A DNA stretch of 25,412 nucleotides from Haplomitrium mnioides (GCA_049999725.1 JBNGIS010020213.1:1-25412), one strand, 5' to 3'. Positions 8,851-21,479 are shown, counted from the first letter of the stretch. A program made the numbers and translations. Notes: a model not told the origin generated them from the letters alone.

Positions 8851-10110
8851 ATGGAGGTCTTTTGTAGTTCTTATTCGAAGAGAAAAGCTTTTGCGGATGA
8901 CGTAGCAGTTGCAGAAAGACTTGGAAAAGTCAGCAAGTCAACGCGCGGTCAACGGACGGTCCACCTACCCCTTTGCGGAGCGGCGTCGGACGTCGCCACA
9001 ACGGATTATGTGGCACCTCCGCAGGACTCAAGAATCTGTGGGAATCTTACAGATTCTATGGGCATCTTGGCCTTTGCGGATTACATGGCACCTCAGCGGG
9101 ACCTGGGAATCAACGAGAATCTTACAGATTCTACAAGAATCGTGGGCTTTGCAAAAACGTGGCGCTTTGAGGGAGTCCGTGAGATTCCTCGGAGTGTTCG
9201 CGGACCTTTGCGGAAACGGGGTGCTGCAGCTCGAAGGATCCTTTGAATCGATGGTCAATTTCGAAACAAACCTTGAAATTTACCATCAGATTTGCGCCGA
9301 GCCCTTGTCACCTTGCCAAATTAAGTCAAGACCTTGAAATTACCATCAGATCTACGCCAAGTCTTATCGCCTTGCAGAATTAAACCGATCTCTTGGAGTT
9401 TTCATTCTACGGTCAGCGCTAAGTCTGTTCGGATCTACGCCCATTTTCCATCGATCAAACATCCAAAACCAGCAACAATCATAATCGCAAGGAGGGAAAA
9501 AAACAAAAGGTAAGAGAAAATTCACAATGGGTATAGAGGACCTCACTTTGTTGTTAGAAGGACCGATACTTTTGTGTAGAGAAGGCAACGAGATACGAAG
9601 GAGAGAATTTTGGTGAGATCTCTGGGAATTGGGTGTACTCGTGAAGGAAAGCCATCACAAGGTTGAGGTGGATTGAGGAGGTGTTGAGAATTGTTGAGCA
9701 AGAGGCTCAGACTACTCAAGTGGACTCACATTTGAAAGCAGAACCAACATTTGGAGGTGGACTAACACTTAGAGGATAAGAGAATTATCCCAGTTTGTAT
9801 TTCGTGAGGGACAACCAAGGAGGGGTCCTAGTGTTGCTTTTACTTTGGTTTGTACAGGAGATCCGTCCCAGAAGCATTAGGAGAGTGTTGTTGGAGTTAT
9901 AATCTTGTGGAGAAGGGAGAGGAGTGGCCATGTTAGTGCCTGTGCACTTCATGGAAGATCTAGCCAATTCTCGGGTGGAGTGGGTGATCCAACAGTTGAG
10001 AGAACTGTCTTTCAGAGGTGGAAGTTAAACAAGACCTCTTCCTAGCCTGAGGAAGTAAATTCAAGGCTTCTTGCAAGGGAAGTTAAAAAACTATCTGGTC
10101 AGTGTGTGTG
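8750..10110 (+). mobile_element. dispersed repeat D1 (non-coding, inverted partner of D2)
   Basis: Several blocks match the reverse complement of 20370-22000 in the same order. They are a GC-rich block with CTACCCCTTTGCGGAGCGGC (about 8968), a block GAGAGAATTxTxG...GTGGATTGAGGAGG (about 9600-9690), a block CATTTGGAGGTGGA (about 9750), and TTCAGAGGTGGAAGTTAAA...GAGGAAGTAAATTCAAGGC (about 10010-10070). No transposase or pol is visible. The 8749-9246 frame is open for 165 codons but is repeat-derived, and I do not call it a gene. It is perhaps the LTR or untranslated part of a large retroelement. Confidence 0.55.
9000..9150 (+). repeat. 75-bp tandem duplication inside D1
   Basis: GAATCTTACAGATTCTA occurs at 9042 and 9117 with similar flanks (CGGATTATGTGGCACCTCCG against CGGATTACATGGCACCTCAG). 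This gives two units of 75 bp, a multiple of three, so the spurious frame stays open. Confidence 0.75.
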
Positions 10111-10917
10111 AGTGGAGAGAGAGCAATAGAGAGAATGATGTTTGCAGAGTGATGTTAAGAGAGTAGGAAGAGATGAAGATAGTTCTGTACAGGGATAGGA
10201 AGGTCATTTTGTTAGATTCAGCTTTTGGGTTATGTTTTCCATTTTGTTGAGAGAATAAATTAGATAGCTCTGTTTGTTTGGGTGCTGGAGTAGCTAGCCT
10301 TGTTGATAAGTCAGTGCTTGGTAGAGTGTTTAGCTTTGGTGATGTTAAGACACAACATGTAGAAGAAGGCTGCAAGATCATCTATGTGTAACAATTGCAT
10401 ACACTCATGTTCATAAGAGGTGACATTGAATATCTGCAATCAAGATTTACATCAAGCACAATGTTGGATGTACCTAGAATCATTTGAGTTGTGTTTGCTC
10501 TGTATGTGGTGAGGAGGAAGACAGGTATGTCTTGTGTTTGGTGAGTTTGAGAGTAGTGTGGGAAGGTCAGGTGAGAAGTTCAGGATCATTAAGACCTGAA
10601 TTCACTAACAAAGGTGCAAGGGTTGTCTCATTAAAGAGCCTAGTTACTCTTTGTCACCATTTTTTCTGAAATAGCCTCAAACATGTGTTAAGAGAGGAGG
10701 AAAGGGGTGACAAAATACTCATAAGAAAGTTTGTTTTTAATACAATGTGCATTAGAAGTGAGCTATTTTGGTATGTATAATTATATTGTTTTTACATACG
10801 AATATTGCTAGGGTGAAAATCATGATTTTAGATGCTAAAATTACAAAATTGGTTTTTGAGAGCAAAAAATGAAACAAGAACCTATAGCGGTTCCTAGTTT
10901 AGAGTAGCGGTTGTTTT
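10111..10917. other. no recognisable gene
   Basis: GT- and AT-rich DNA downstream of D1. Short frames such as 10484-10669 have no recognisable motif. I see no homology to the matching side of D2. Confidence 0.4.
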
Positions 10918-11004
10918 ATGATCAAAATCAAACAAAGACTCCAATACTCGTATAGACTTCAAACAAAATCACCCAAGCATGTATGGACTTTATCATTCAG
11001 AATC

Positions 11005-11046
<42 letters not shown>

Positions 11047-11146
11047 NNNNNNNNNNNNNNNNNNNNNNNNNNNNNNNNNNNNNNNNNNNNNNNNNNNNNN
11101 NNNNNNNNNNNNNNNNNNNNNNNNNNNNNNNNNNNNNNNNNNNNNN

Positions 11147-11188
<42 letters not shown>

Positions 11189-11500
11189 TTTAAAGATCCA
11201 AATAAAAAAATGACACCTATATGTTTGCATGGACTTTGCTACTTATATCTTTCATCTATGTACTCAAAAGATCTAAATCAAACAAGGACCCCTATGTGGA
11301 TATGGATTTCACCACTTATATTTTTTCTATTTATATACTCCGAATATTAAATAAAATTAATGATGGTTATGTGTGTATAGATTTAGCGTTAACATCTATC
11401 ATATTATCTTGTATTTATCAAAAACTCGTTCAATCATACAAAAATGTCTACACCAACATAAAATTCAACAAAATTATAAAAAATGATTTATATTTGTTTT
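10918..11500. repeat. degenerate 75-79 bp repeat around an AT microsatellite
   Basis: On the right side, units begin near 11190, 11265, 11341 and 11420, each with an AAAGATCxAAATxAAA block, a CCTATGTGxxxATGGA block and a TATATACTC-like end. Two similar blocks lie left of the microsatellite (10920-11000). The ATGGACTT parts recall the palindromic minisatellite core. Open frames here are artefacts. Confidence 0.5.
11008..11186. repeat. (TA)n microsatellite containing a 100-N gap
   Basis: Pure TA dinucleotides run from 11008 to 11046, then 100 N (11047-11146), then pure AT to 11186. The true length is unknown because the assembly broke inside the repeat. Confidence 0.97.
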
Positions 11501-11769
11501 GAATAACTATAAAGATATGTTTATTGCAACAACTTCATTGTCAATCTTGTCCCACTAGAGCTACTGTTCTTGAGGGTTTCGCATGTACAGTTGTACAAGT
11601 ATCTACATAAGATTTTCCAATCTTAGAGATCCATACCGAATCTATAATTGCACTAGCAGTACTAAGATGAACACACTAGAAGAAATACACCCTTTCCAAG
11701 ATAGAACCTTTCTGACCAAAATGATTTAGAGAGACAACGTTGGCTTCAAATACAAACTTTAAGAGAATT
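11500..11769. other. no recognisable gene
   Basis: Non-repetitive AT-rich stretch leading into the satellite. Nothing recognised. Confidence 0.4.
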
Positions 11770-14350
11770 TAGAGATATAATGACTCAAAACAACTAGAAT
11801 TGCCATTCTACTTTTTATATATTTAATGCCTTGTTCATGTCTTATGGTGAAACATCAATTTGACTCAAAAAAATAGGCTTACTATTCTATACTTTACCTA
11901 TTTAATGTTTTGTTCATGTCTTATGGTGAAACATCAATTTGACTCAAAACAACTAGATGTGTTGTTCTATAATTTGCATATTTAATGTCTTGTTTTCAAC
12001 ATACTGTGAAGCATACGTTTGACTCAAAACGGCTAGACTTGCTACTCTATACTCTATATATTTAATGTTTTGTTCATATCTTATGGTGAAACATCAGTTT
12101 GACTCAAAACGACTAGACTTGTCATTCCATCATTTGGCTATTTGATGTCTTGTTAATGTCTTATGGTGAAACATCAATTTGACTCAAAACAACTAGGCTT
12201 ACTATTCTGTACTTTACATATTTAATGTCTTGTTTATGTTTCATGGTGAAATATCAATTTGACTCAAAATGACTAGACTTGCTATTCTATACTCTACTTA
12301 TTTAATATCTTGTTCATGTGTGATGGTGAAACATCAATTTGACTCAAAATGATGAGAATTTCTATTCTTTACTCTAACTATTTAATGCTTTGTTCATGTG
12401 TGATGGTAAAACATCAATTTGGCTTAAAACGACAAGACATACTATTCTATATTTTACCTTTTTAATGCCTTGTTCATGTCTTATGGGAAAACATCAAATT
12501 GACTCAACATGAATAGACTTACTATTTTATACTTTATACTTATTTAATGTCTTGTTTATGTTTGATGTTGAAACATCAATTTGACTCAAAACAACTAGAC
12601 TTGTTGTTATATCATTTGCCTATTTAATGCCTTGTTTATGTCTTATGATGAAAAATCAATTTTACTCAAAATGACTAGACTTGCTATTCTATACTCTATG
12701 TATTTAATGCTTTGTTCATGTCTTATGATAAAACATCAATTTGACTTAAAATGACTAGACTTGCTATTATATACTTGACTACATATTTAATATCTTGTCT
12801 CATGGTGAAACATCAATTTAACTCAAAATGACTAGACTTATTATTCTATACTCTATCTATTTATTGTCTTGTTTATGCCTTATGGTGAAACATCAATTTG
12901 ACTCAAAATAACTAGACTTGCTATTCTATATTTTACCTAGTTAATGTCTCGTTCATGTTTCATAGTGAAACATCAATTCGACTCAAAATGACTAGACTTG
13001 GTATTCTATACCCTACCTATTTAATACCTTGTTCATGCGTGATGTTGAAACATCAATTTGACTGAAAACAACTAGACTTATAGTTCGATCATTTGCCTAT
13101 TTAATGGCTTGTTTATGTCTTATGGTGAAAATCAATTTTACTCAAAATGACAAGACTTGCTATTCTATACTCTACCTATTTCATCTCTTGTTCATGTCTC
13201 ATGGTGAAACATCAATTAGACTCAAAACAACCAGACTTACTATTTTGTACTTTAGTAATTTAATGTCTTGTTCATGTCTCATGGTAAAACATCAATTTGA
13301 CTCAAAACGACTAGAATTACTATTTAAATTATACTTTAATTATTTAATGTCTAATTTATGTCTTATAGTCAAACATCAACTTGATTCAAAACGACTAGAA
13401 TTATTTTTCTATACTTTACTTATTTAATGTCTTGTTTATATCTTACAGTGAAACATCAATTTGACTTAACATGACTAGACTTATTGCATATTTAGTGCCT
13501 TGTTTATATATTATAGTGAAATATCAAATTGACTCAAAATAATTAGACTTGCTATTCCGTACTTTACCTTATTTATATCTTGCTCATGTTATTTGGTGAA
13601 ACATCAATTTGACTCAAAAACAACTAGACTTGTTATTTTATCATTTATCTATTAAATGTCTTATTAATGTCTCACAGTGAACCATCCATTTGGCTCAAAT
13701 TGGCTAGACTTGCTATTTTATGTTTTTCTCTATTTATTGTCTTGTTAATATCTTATAGTGAAACATCAGCTTTACTAAAAATGACTAGAATTGTTGTTAT
13801 ATCATTTGTCTATTTAATGTCTTGTTTATGTCTTATAATAAAACATCAATTTGACTCAAAACAACTAGAATTGCTATTCTATACTTTACCTATTGAATGT
13901 ATTATTCATGTCCTATGGTGAAACATTAATTTGACTTAAAACGACTAAAATTGTTTTTCTATACTTCACTTATTTAATGTCTTGTTCATATCCTACAGTG
14001 AAACATCAATTTGATTTAAAATGACTAGAATTTTTGCATATTTAGTGCCTTGTTTATGTCTTGTGGTGAAACATCAAATTGATTCAAAACAGCTAGACTT
14101 GTTATTCTTTACTTTATTCATTAATGTATTTACTGCATTGTTTATGTCTTATGGTGAAACATCAATTTGACTCAAAATGGCTAGACTTGCTATTCTATAC
14201 TTTACCTATTTAATACCTTGCTCATGTCTCATAGTGAAACATCAATTTGTTTCAAAACGAATAGACTTGCCATTCTATCCTTCACTAAAATACATTGTTA
14301 ATGACTTATGGTGAACCATTAATTTGGCTCAAAATAACTAAACTTGTTAT
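11770..14350. repeat. 80-bp satellite array, about 32 monomers
   Basis: The landmark TTATGGTGAA recurs at 11921, 12081 and 12161, with variants at 12001, 12241, 12321, 12401 and 12481: exactly 80 bp apart. Each monomer contains GTGAAACATCAATTTGACTC, then ACTAGACTTGCTATTCTATA, then TATTTAATGTCTTGTTCATG. Monomers differ by point changes and a few indels. Some are shorter, for example those at about 13440 and 13990. The small frames at 13104-13427 and 13667-13921 are satellite artefacts. Confidence 0.95.
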
Positions 14351-15040
14351 TGTATTGTGCAATACTCCATGTAGAACAAAAAAATTTCCTTATCAAACAT
14401 GCTCAGAACTTCTTCTAGATGTTGGTAGGTGAGCATTGAAATTATTCAAAACATAAATTGGTGAGCATTCTTTAAGTCACCTTCAATTTCAAGCATCAAG
14501 TTACGTTCATCTATTTCTACTAGTTGAATTTCTTTTATTTTCTACTTTCTCCCATCTTTCTTTGAAGCAAATTTTTGTTTCTTTCTTTTGATGCAAGTTT
14601 TAGGAAGCAAAAAAATATCTCTACTTTGTGTTGTGGGGCAATGGCTCTGAGAAGACGGTCCTATTGTCTTGATGTGAAACCTCTTGGATCTCCACCAGCT
14701 GCTTATTGAGAGAGCCTTGGCCTAATCTAAACTGGATAAAAAGTGAAGGAATCCAATCATAGGCACTCTTTAGGCCAACTCTGTCACATATGACATTAAT
14801 CTAAATGGTGAGGGTAGAGCTCTATGATTGAGAGAGAAAATGAGAGAATAAATGAGAGTCATGTTGCAAATCATTCAGAGTTCTTATCAAAGGTTAGTTA
14901 TTTCTCTAGTTGGTTTTTTGTATCTGACAACATTAGTTCTCTTCTAATCCTAAGAAAATGCACTTACGGGTTAGTCAAATCTTATGGATAGATCTAATTG
15001 TTTCGTAGAGAAATTGGCTTGCTAAAAAATATATCCATGA
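14351..15040. other. no recognisable gene
   Basis: AT-rich unique-looking DNA between the satellite and Gypsy piece A. Nothing identified; a short protein-like reading on the minus strand near 14620-14720 has no known motif. Confidence 0.35.
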
Positions 15041-15049
15041 CTAAATTGG

Positions 15050-16768
15050 ATTGGCATATTGTTTTTGCCAACTACATGTTCCCAATGAGTGGTAGGAATC
15101 AGTAGTGGTTAAAGAATGCCAACTCATTTTTGATTTGAAGCCTTGTTTTGCTAATAACTTTCACAAGAATGAACAAAGCTACAAACATCTTGAGCTACGT
15201 TTGGCCACCACCAAGTGCGTTGAAGCAACTCCATAGTCTTGTCTACTCTAAGATACTCAAAGATTGGAATGTCATGTGCTTCTTGTAAATGTGCCGCTCA
15301 AAGCGCATCATCTTGTGGAACATATATTTGATATCTTTGATAAAGAATACCATCCTGAATGGAGAAGATATGATATTGACTATCTTTGATCGCCAGACAT
15401 GCCTTAACAAGATTAAAGAAGGCATCTTCCTATAAGTTTTGTAAGAACCGTCATTGGTTGCTTCATCAAGATGTAATATATTAACATTTTAAACCTCCAA
15501 TGTATTTAGTCAATGATGCAGTCTTTGCAACAATGCATCAAAACTAGTGTGGAAGTTTCTCATCTTGTACTCCAACTTGATATCAAAGAGTTGTAGTTGA
15601 TCTTTCCATCAATGATGATGACTTGTCATATTTTCCAAGTGAATTGATTGCATTAGTGGCTTGTGATCAGTGGGCATAAGTATATGCTTTCCTAAAAGAT
15701 GGTGCCTCTAAACTTTGGTAGCATAAACCATCGCCAACTACTCTTTATCTCTTGCAGAATAATTTCTCTCTACCGCATTTAGTTGGCGTGACATGAAGGA
15801 AATCAAATAAAGTCCATTCTCAAAATCTTATTGTAACACTGCTCCAATAGCAAAATTAAGGGCATAAAAATAAACTATACAAATTTTATTTGGGTCACAT
15901 AGTTGTAGAATTGGATAACAAGAGACCACATCTTTGCTCTTTGGTTGTCTATTGAAACTTTTCCTCCTTTCCTAGTGGATCTGTAAGTGGTGCAGCAATA
16001 TGAGCATAGTAATGGATGAATATTTGATAAGAACTTGCTAATCCATTACCTAGTCAAACATTCTTTGCATCATTTGGTGTTGGTCACTATATAATAGCCC
16101 TAATTTTCTCATCCTCCATTTTTATTCCATCTGTAGACACTTTATGTCCTAGGTAAGCCAACTCTTGCTTCCAAAACTCACACTTAGACTTCTTGCAATA
16201 AAAATTCCAAGTGCGTAGTCTTTGCAATACTTCTTTGAGATGAATACAATGCTTAACTTCACTTTTACTAAAGATAAAAATATCATCCAAGAGTGCCAAC
16301 ATCGACTTATCCAATAACCCATGAAAAACTTGATGCATTTGATCCATGAATATCGTTATAGCATTAGTAAGGCAAAATGTAAGAGCCTTCTAATCAAAAT
16401 GCCCATACCTTGTGCAAAAAGTTGTCTTTGGCACATCACTTGGCTTGATAGGAATTTTTCGATATCCACTTTGAAGATCCAACTTAGAAAAGAATCGCGC
16501 ATCACTCAATTGATCCAACAAATCATCAATACGAGGTAGAAGATATGCATTCTTCACTACTTGTTCAACACTCAATAATCTGTACAAAAACAAAGTCCCC
16601 TATTTTTCTTTGTTACAAAGAATACCAGAGCTCCTCTAAGCAAAGTATTATGTTGAATGAAATCCTTGTCAAGAAGACTTGTTGAGGTCTTTCGAAGCTC
16701 CTCTAGTTCTTGTGGTGATAACCAATATATAGGTTGATTATAAGTACTTTTTGGTATCAACTATTTAG
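15050..16768 (-). mobile_element. Ty3/Gypsy piece A: partial pol (RT, RNase H, integrase start), degraded
   Basis: Read on the minus strand, the order is normal. The front of RT comes first (STYNQPIYWLSPQELEELRK, 16760-16572), then FFSKLDLQSGYRKIPIKPSD (16593-16390). Next is the catalytic region as LLDDIFIFSK and YLGHKVSTDG (16347-16087), where YxDD reads LLDD. RNase H follows (SRQLNAVERNYSARDKE and PTDHKPLMQSIHL, about 15800-15600). Last is the zinc-finger front of integrase (AHDIPIFEYLRVDKTMELLQ, about 15300-15200, and QNKASNQK, about 15130). Stops and frameshifts are frequent. The integrase core and 3' LTR are missing at the low-coordinate end; gag and protease are missing at 16768, where a piece of B's LTR begins. 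The RNase H and tether sequences differ from B and C, so A is a different Gypsy family. Confidence 0.85.
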
Positions 16769-16769
16769 T

Positions 16770-17040
16770 TCTCTTATTGTCATATGTCTTTATCTTTAGA
16801 ACCTTCTATTTTCTTTAATCATCCACTTGTCATGTGTCTTTATCCTCTTCTAAAGTAGTCTATCTACACTTCCTCTTTCACTTTAATTCGTTGACTTTCT
16901 TTCCTCGTGCCACATGTCAAACTCTCTATAATAGCAACCGCTTTTTGCTACTCTAACTTAGTAATAGCTTTATAGACATAGTTGATACTATATCTTGCTT
17001 CCTTTTTAGTTATTGTTTTCTAAAGCTAGCTACTGTTACA
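16770..17040 (-). repeat. truncated 3' LTR of Gypsy element B
   Basis: Aligns with 22440-22710, the U3 half of C's LTR, and starts TGTAACAG on the minus strand at 17040, next to a polypurine tract (17041-17060). Only about 271 of the 488 bp are present; the TATA box, R and U5 are missing where A begins. The three CACGTG-type boxes of C's LTR read here as CATATG (about 16781), CATGTG (about 16831) and CACATG (about 16914). Confidence 0.8.
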
Positions 17041-19607
17041 ATCCTCTCCTCTTTTAAGAAGCAATGTTCTCGTTGCAAGTTCTTAAGAGAGTTCTTAAAA
17101 GTGTGAACAAGCGCAGAGGCATTGGCTAAATTCTCCAATGGCTCCTAAGTAGCTTCATTAAAAAGGTAGCCTTTCCAACGAACCAAATATTCCACCATCT
17201 CACGATGGCTCTGTTGACGTGTGCATTTCTTAAAGAGTTGTTACATCTCAAATTTCTCATGACCATTAATAAGCTCAAGTGGCGAAGAGGGTTCTTGGAT
17301 ATAAGTGAAGGGGGTAGAGCAAGGTACAAAATCATATAATAAAGAGACTAGAAAAATTGGATGAATCTTCATGTGAGAAGGTAAATTTAGCTAATAAGCT
17401 ACTTCACTGATACGAGCAAAGATAGCAAATAATCCAATAAAGAAAGCATATAGCTAATGACAATGAAGCAAAGAAATATTGGCAGTGGAAAGACACACAT
17501 AAAAAAGGTTGCTTCATGACAATGAGCATCGACATATTTTTTTTGGCGATTACGAGAAACTTCAAGTTTTTCCTTAGGGCATTGGATGTCGTGGTGTAGA
17601 CGATGGAGAAAATCATTGACGGTTGGACTCTTAGAGGTCGATGCAGGTTAAAGACTAGATAGAGTGGTTGGATGCTCACCATATAACAAAAAAAAGGGTG
17701 TGGCTCATGTGGAGCTGTTGATAGAGCTATTGTAAGAGGACTCCATAAGAAGTAGTAACCAATCCTATTCTTCTTGCTCTTCCAAAGTAAAAGCCTACAA
17801 CACATCTTCAATGGTGTGGTTGGCCCGTTCAGTTTGACCATCCGATTCAAGGTGATAAGAAATAGACATAGCTAGTTTGGTTTTGAGAAGACTAAGTATG
17901 GTGTGCCAAAACATGCTGGTGAATTAAGCCTCAATCATAAATAATGACTTTGAACATACCATGATGAGAGTAGACTACTTCAAAATAAATTTGTGCTAAC
18001 TCAAGTGTTGTCACTGATTTGGTAGTTGGACAAATATGAATCAATTTGCTAAATTTGTCTACAAAAGCAACAATGGCATCATAATCTGTAGAAGTTCATG
18101 ATAGCTTACACATAGTATTCATACTCATATGTTTTTATAGCCAATTGAGGATATGCAATGGTTGTAATAAGCCTCAATATTTAAGATTGGTCGTTTTGTT
18201 TTGCTAACAAACTCCTCCAAACAACTCCGAACATATACCTTCACATCCTAATACATCTTAAGCCAATAATAAACTCGTTGAAGATTGTCCAAAGTCTTCT
18301 CAATTCCAACAAGTCCACCAATTATGGAATCATGTGCTTCATACAAAACCTCAGAGCGAAGCTTAACACTATTAGGAACCCATACCTTGACTTAGAAGAA
18401 AATTAAGCCTCTCATATCTTTCACCAATTTCTTTTGTTGTGCAGCAATGATATCTTCATCTTCTTTTGCTACAACCAACATTTCCGTCCACCAAGTAGGA
18501 TGAATTGTGATTTCTGACAAGATGTTAAGTTGAGGCATGAGGGTTAAAACATCACCAATTTGACATTTTCCTTCCACACAAACCATCTTCATATGAAGTC
18601 ATTGTTACCACTCCGCCTATCAAATTTGCCTTTTTGAAAGCTCTTTTTGAGTTTCCAAATAGATTTAATTTAAAGGTTTATGGTCGGTTTTGACAATAAA
18701 CTCTTTATCTCTTAGATAATGTTTCCAATGCTTGGTTGAGAGCATAATTGCCAATTCTTTCTCCTCCGTAGTGTGATAGTTTTGCTGAGTATCGCTTAAC
18801 TTTCTAGAAAAGAAGGCAATAGTTTGCCAACTATCCTCCTATTCTTGTTGCAAAACTCCGTCAATAGCTTTTCTTGATGCATCGATCGAAAGTTTGATTG
18901 GTCATTTAGAATCATACCATTTAAGAATAAACAAATGAAGAAGTGATTTCTTCAATGCTTGGAATGCCAACTCTTTTGCAGCTCCCCATGTATACATGTG
19001 ACTTTTCTTGAGCAAGTTGGTCAACAATTCTTCTATTTGTGCATAACCTTTCATAAATCAATGATAAAACCCGATTAGCCAAAAAACTCCCTTTAGTTGT
19101 GTTTGATCACTAGGGGATTTCCACTTCTAAATTGCCTTGACTTACTCATCCATAACTTGGATTTGTGATGCACTCACATGGTGAACTAATTAGTCAACCT
19201 CCCTATTTTTAATTTCACATTTGGACATCTTGACATATAGCTTGTGGTTAGAAAGTACCTTCAATGCTATACAAATGCAAAGGTGTTGTTGATGCTCTTC
19301 AAGATTCTTGCTATAGATGAGAATATCATCCAAAAAGAAAATAACAAACTTATCCAAATAAGATCAAAAAATATCAATCATAAGAGTCATAAATGTTGCA
19401 AGAGCATTAGTTAATCTAAAAAGCATAACAAGATATTCAAAATGCCTATATAGACTTTGAAATGTTGTTTTTGCACATCACCCTTGGCGATTCAGATGCT
19501 TTGATGTGGTGTTTTGCACAGTGGAGTACTTCTTAAAATGACCTCAATCTTGTGATCAATGGATTGTTTAGGAGGCAAACCCTTAGGTAAATCATTGGAA
19601 AAATATC
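17041..19607 (-). mobile_element. Ty3/Gypsy element B internal region: degraded chromovirus pol
   Basis: Same family as C at clear protein-level similarity. From high to low coordinates it holds the RT front (SNDLPKGLPPKQSIDHKIEV, about 19600-19530) and the rest of RT including LDDILIYS (about 19320). RNase H follows (about 18950-18400, ending DVLTLMPQLN). Integrase comes next (HPTWWTEMLVV at 18490, HHCC region at about 18350-18190, core about 18150-17640 with ESDGQ-ERAN). The chromodomain lies at the end (VEYLVRWKGYLFNEAT, about 17200). Stops and frameshifts occur throughout. About 200 bp encoding the RT fingers are deleted near 19490-19510, where CKTPHQ joins directly to IAKGDVQK. Gag and protease are lost at 19607, the junction with D2. 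Confidence 0.85.
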
Positions 19608-20056
19608 AGCCCCGTGGTCAGAGCCTTAACTCTTTTCCGATAGAGTTACCCCCACTTAAAGGCTGACTAGTATTTCAGATCTTTTATGGGAGGGGCTTTG
19701 CACCGAATGGACCCCAACTTCTGCTTACCAATTCAGGAATGATTGCACAATACTCATCAACACCCAAGCACAATACCCAAGCACACACACCCCTCCTTCA
19801 GGCCTTAACCTCGAAAGGTGCCACTTGGAATACAGGGGCAGATAGAACATGGCATTTGACTCTTGGCTGCAATGGTCTCTTGGGGAGTCTTGAGTGATTC
19901 GTGTTTGCCTCACGATCCTCGCCACTAGATCCCAATTGCTTCAACAGCCCACTTGCTCGTTCACATTCATTTCCTCAAAACACACACGAGTAGGCTGTGA
20001 TGATGCTGAATCACTTTGTAGTATAATTTGAGAGTCCAGAACTGGACCCAATCACC

Positions 20057-20063
20057 TTATATA
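20057..20063 (-). promoter_or_regulatory. putative TATA box in D2
   Basis: On the minus strand the context is CCTGTATATAAGGTGATTGG, a good plant TATA box. A transcript would run toward 19607. No experiment or second copy supports it. Confidence 0.4.
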
Positions 20064-20420
20064 CAGGAGGGAAACAAGTCCTAGCACCCAATTATCACAA
20101 TACACTGCTGTTAGTCCTGACTTCTCCTGTCCAGAGTGTCCTTAGGATTGGACAAATGAAATGCAGACCTTCCAAAACTAAGAACTTCACAAAACTACAA
20201 ATAGAACACAAATCTAACAACATATGTAAAACATAAAGACATTGGTACTTCCACACTGTCCTGCCAACATTACAATCTTTCTCCACCTCTCAAGAACCGA
20301 TCTTTTCTCTCAATCCTTCTTCGACTTCCAACAGCAACTTCAGTTCTCCTCCAATCCTTCATCCACCCACTCTCATTCAGATAGTTTTTCAACTTCCCTC
20401 GCGAGATGCCTTGAATTTAC

Positions 20421-20489
20421 TTCCTCAAGCTTGGAAGAAATCCTTCCTCAAGCTCGGAAGAAATCCTTCCTCAAGCTCGGAAGAGGATT
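20421..20489. repeat. 23-bp triplication in D2
   Basis: TTCCTCAAGCTCGGAAGAAA is repeated three times with starts at 20421, 20444 and 20467. D1 has a single copy at the matching place (about 10040), so the expansion happened in D2's lineage. Confidence 0.85.
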
Positions 20490-21479
20490 TCTTTAACTTC
20501 CACCTCTGGAAGACAGTCCCCTCGATTGTTGGCCACCTACTCCACCCTTGAGCTTCAAATGGATCTTCTCTGCAGTGCGCGAGGACTAGCACAACCACTT
20601 CTCTCTTGACTCCACTTGAGAATTACGACCAGAAACGCCCCCAAGCGCCCCTAGGATTGATGCTCTTGCAAAGACAATGTTGAGACGACCCCAAAGTCCC
20701 TCCTTCGTAGCCTCTCACGAATTCGAGACCGAAAGAATGCCCTTCAAATTCCAATGGCGATCCACCTCCAAATGCTGGTCTACCCGCAACGATGAGTCCA
20801 CTTGGATCACTTGAGACTCTAGAGCTCCACGCTCAACGATTCTCAGCGCCCCTCCAGTCCACCTCCACCTCCGCTAATCCCCCTACACGAGTCCACTCCC
20901 TCACTTGAATCTTGGCTAGAATTCTCTCCTCTCTCCCTCGTTGCTTCCTCCTCTTCGAGTTCGCTATCAGAACTCAATTTTGCATAAACAACAACCCCCT
21001 GCACTTCGCAGCGATCCCAGCTATACTCCCCCTACAAGCGCGCGTCCCCCTAATGATTTATTGATTAAGATCGACCCGCTTCTCTTCGTTGGACTTTGGC
21101 TGTTTTTCTTGTTAACAACTATTTCTTGACAAGCTGACACCTGGTAGACAGCCCGCGTTTAACGATCATCTCTTTGAAGCATTCAGGATCGAAGGAGGAA
21201 GATTTTTGGAGAAGTCTTGGCTGAACCCTGCTTTCGATTCATAGTGCTCTCCCTTGCAGATTTTTGATCAGGAATCGCCTCATCGATGGACGCATTAGCA
21301 ACTTTGTAGTAACCCGATTCGATTCCTTCGAAGCATCTCGTTGAGCACAAATCCAAAGTTTGGTCGGAGAGATTTTTCCCGCAGAAAAATTCGAAGAAAT
21401 TCATTTGGTGAAGATTGGATTCGCAGCAGATGGGTTACCCTACGCATCCCGCGGGTTGCTTCTCAATTATTATCGATTC

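Noticed and set aside
8749-9246. 165-codon frame in D1
   Set aside because: No domain, overlaps a 75-bp duplication, and the matching part of D2 does not keep the frame.
10918-11350. Tyr-Ile repeat proteins across the AT microsatellite
   Set aside because: Pure dinucleotide repeat translated through an N gap.
11770-14350. CRISPR-like array
   Set aside because: The repeats are contiguous 80-bp satellite monomers without unique spacers, in eukaryotic DNA.
17404-17850. 148-codon minus-strand frame in element B
   Set aside because: Mostly a shifted frame of the integrase; the same shadow appears in element C at 23368-23646, where the true frame is intact.
19614-19635. TGGTCAGAGCCTTAA as a tRNA-Met primer-binding site
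   Set aside because: Lacks the full TGGTATCAGAGC match and is not placed next to an LTR end in the right orientation.
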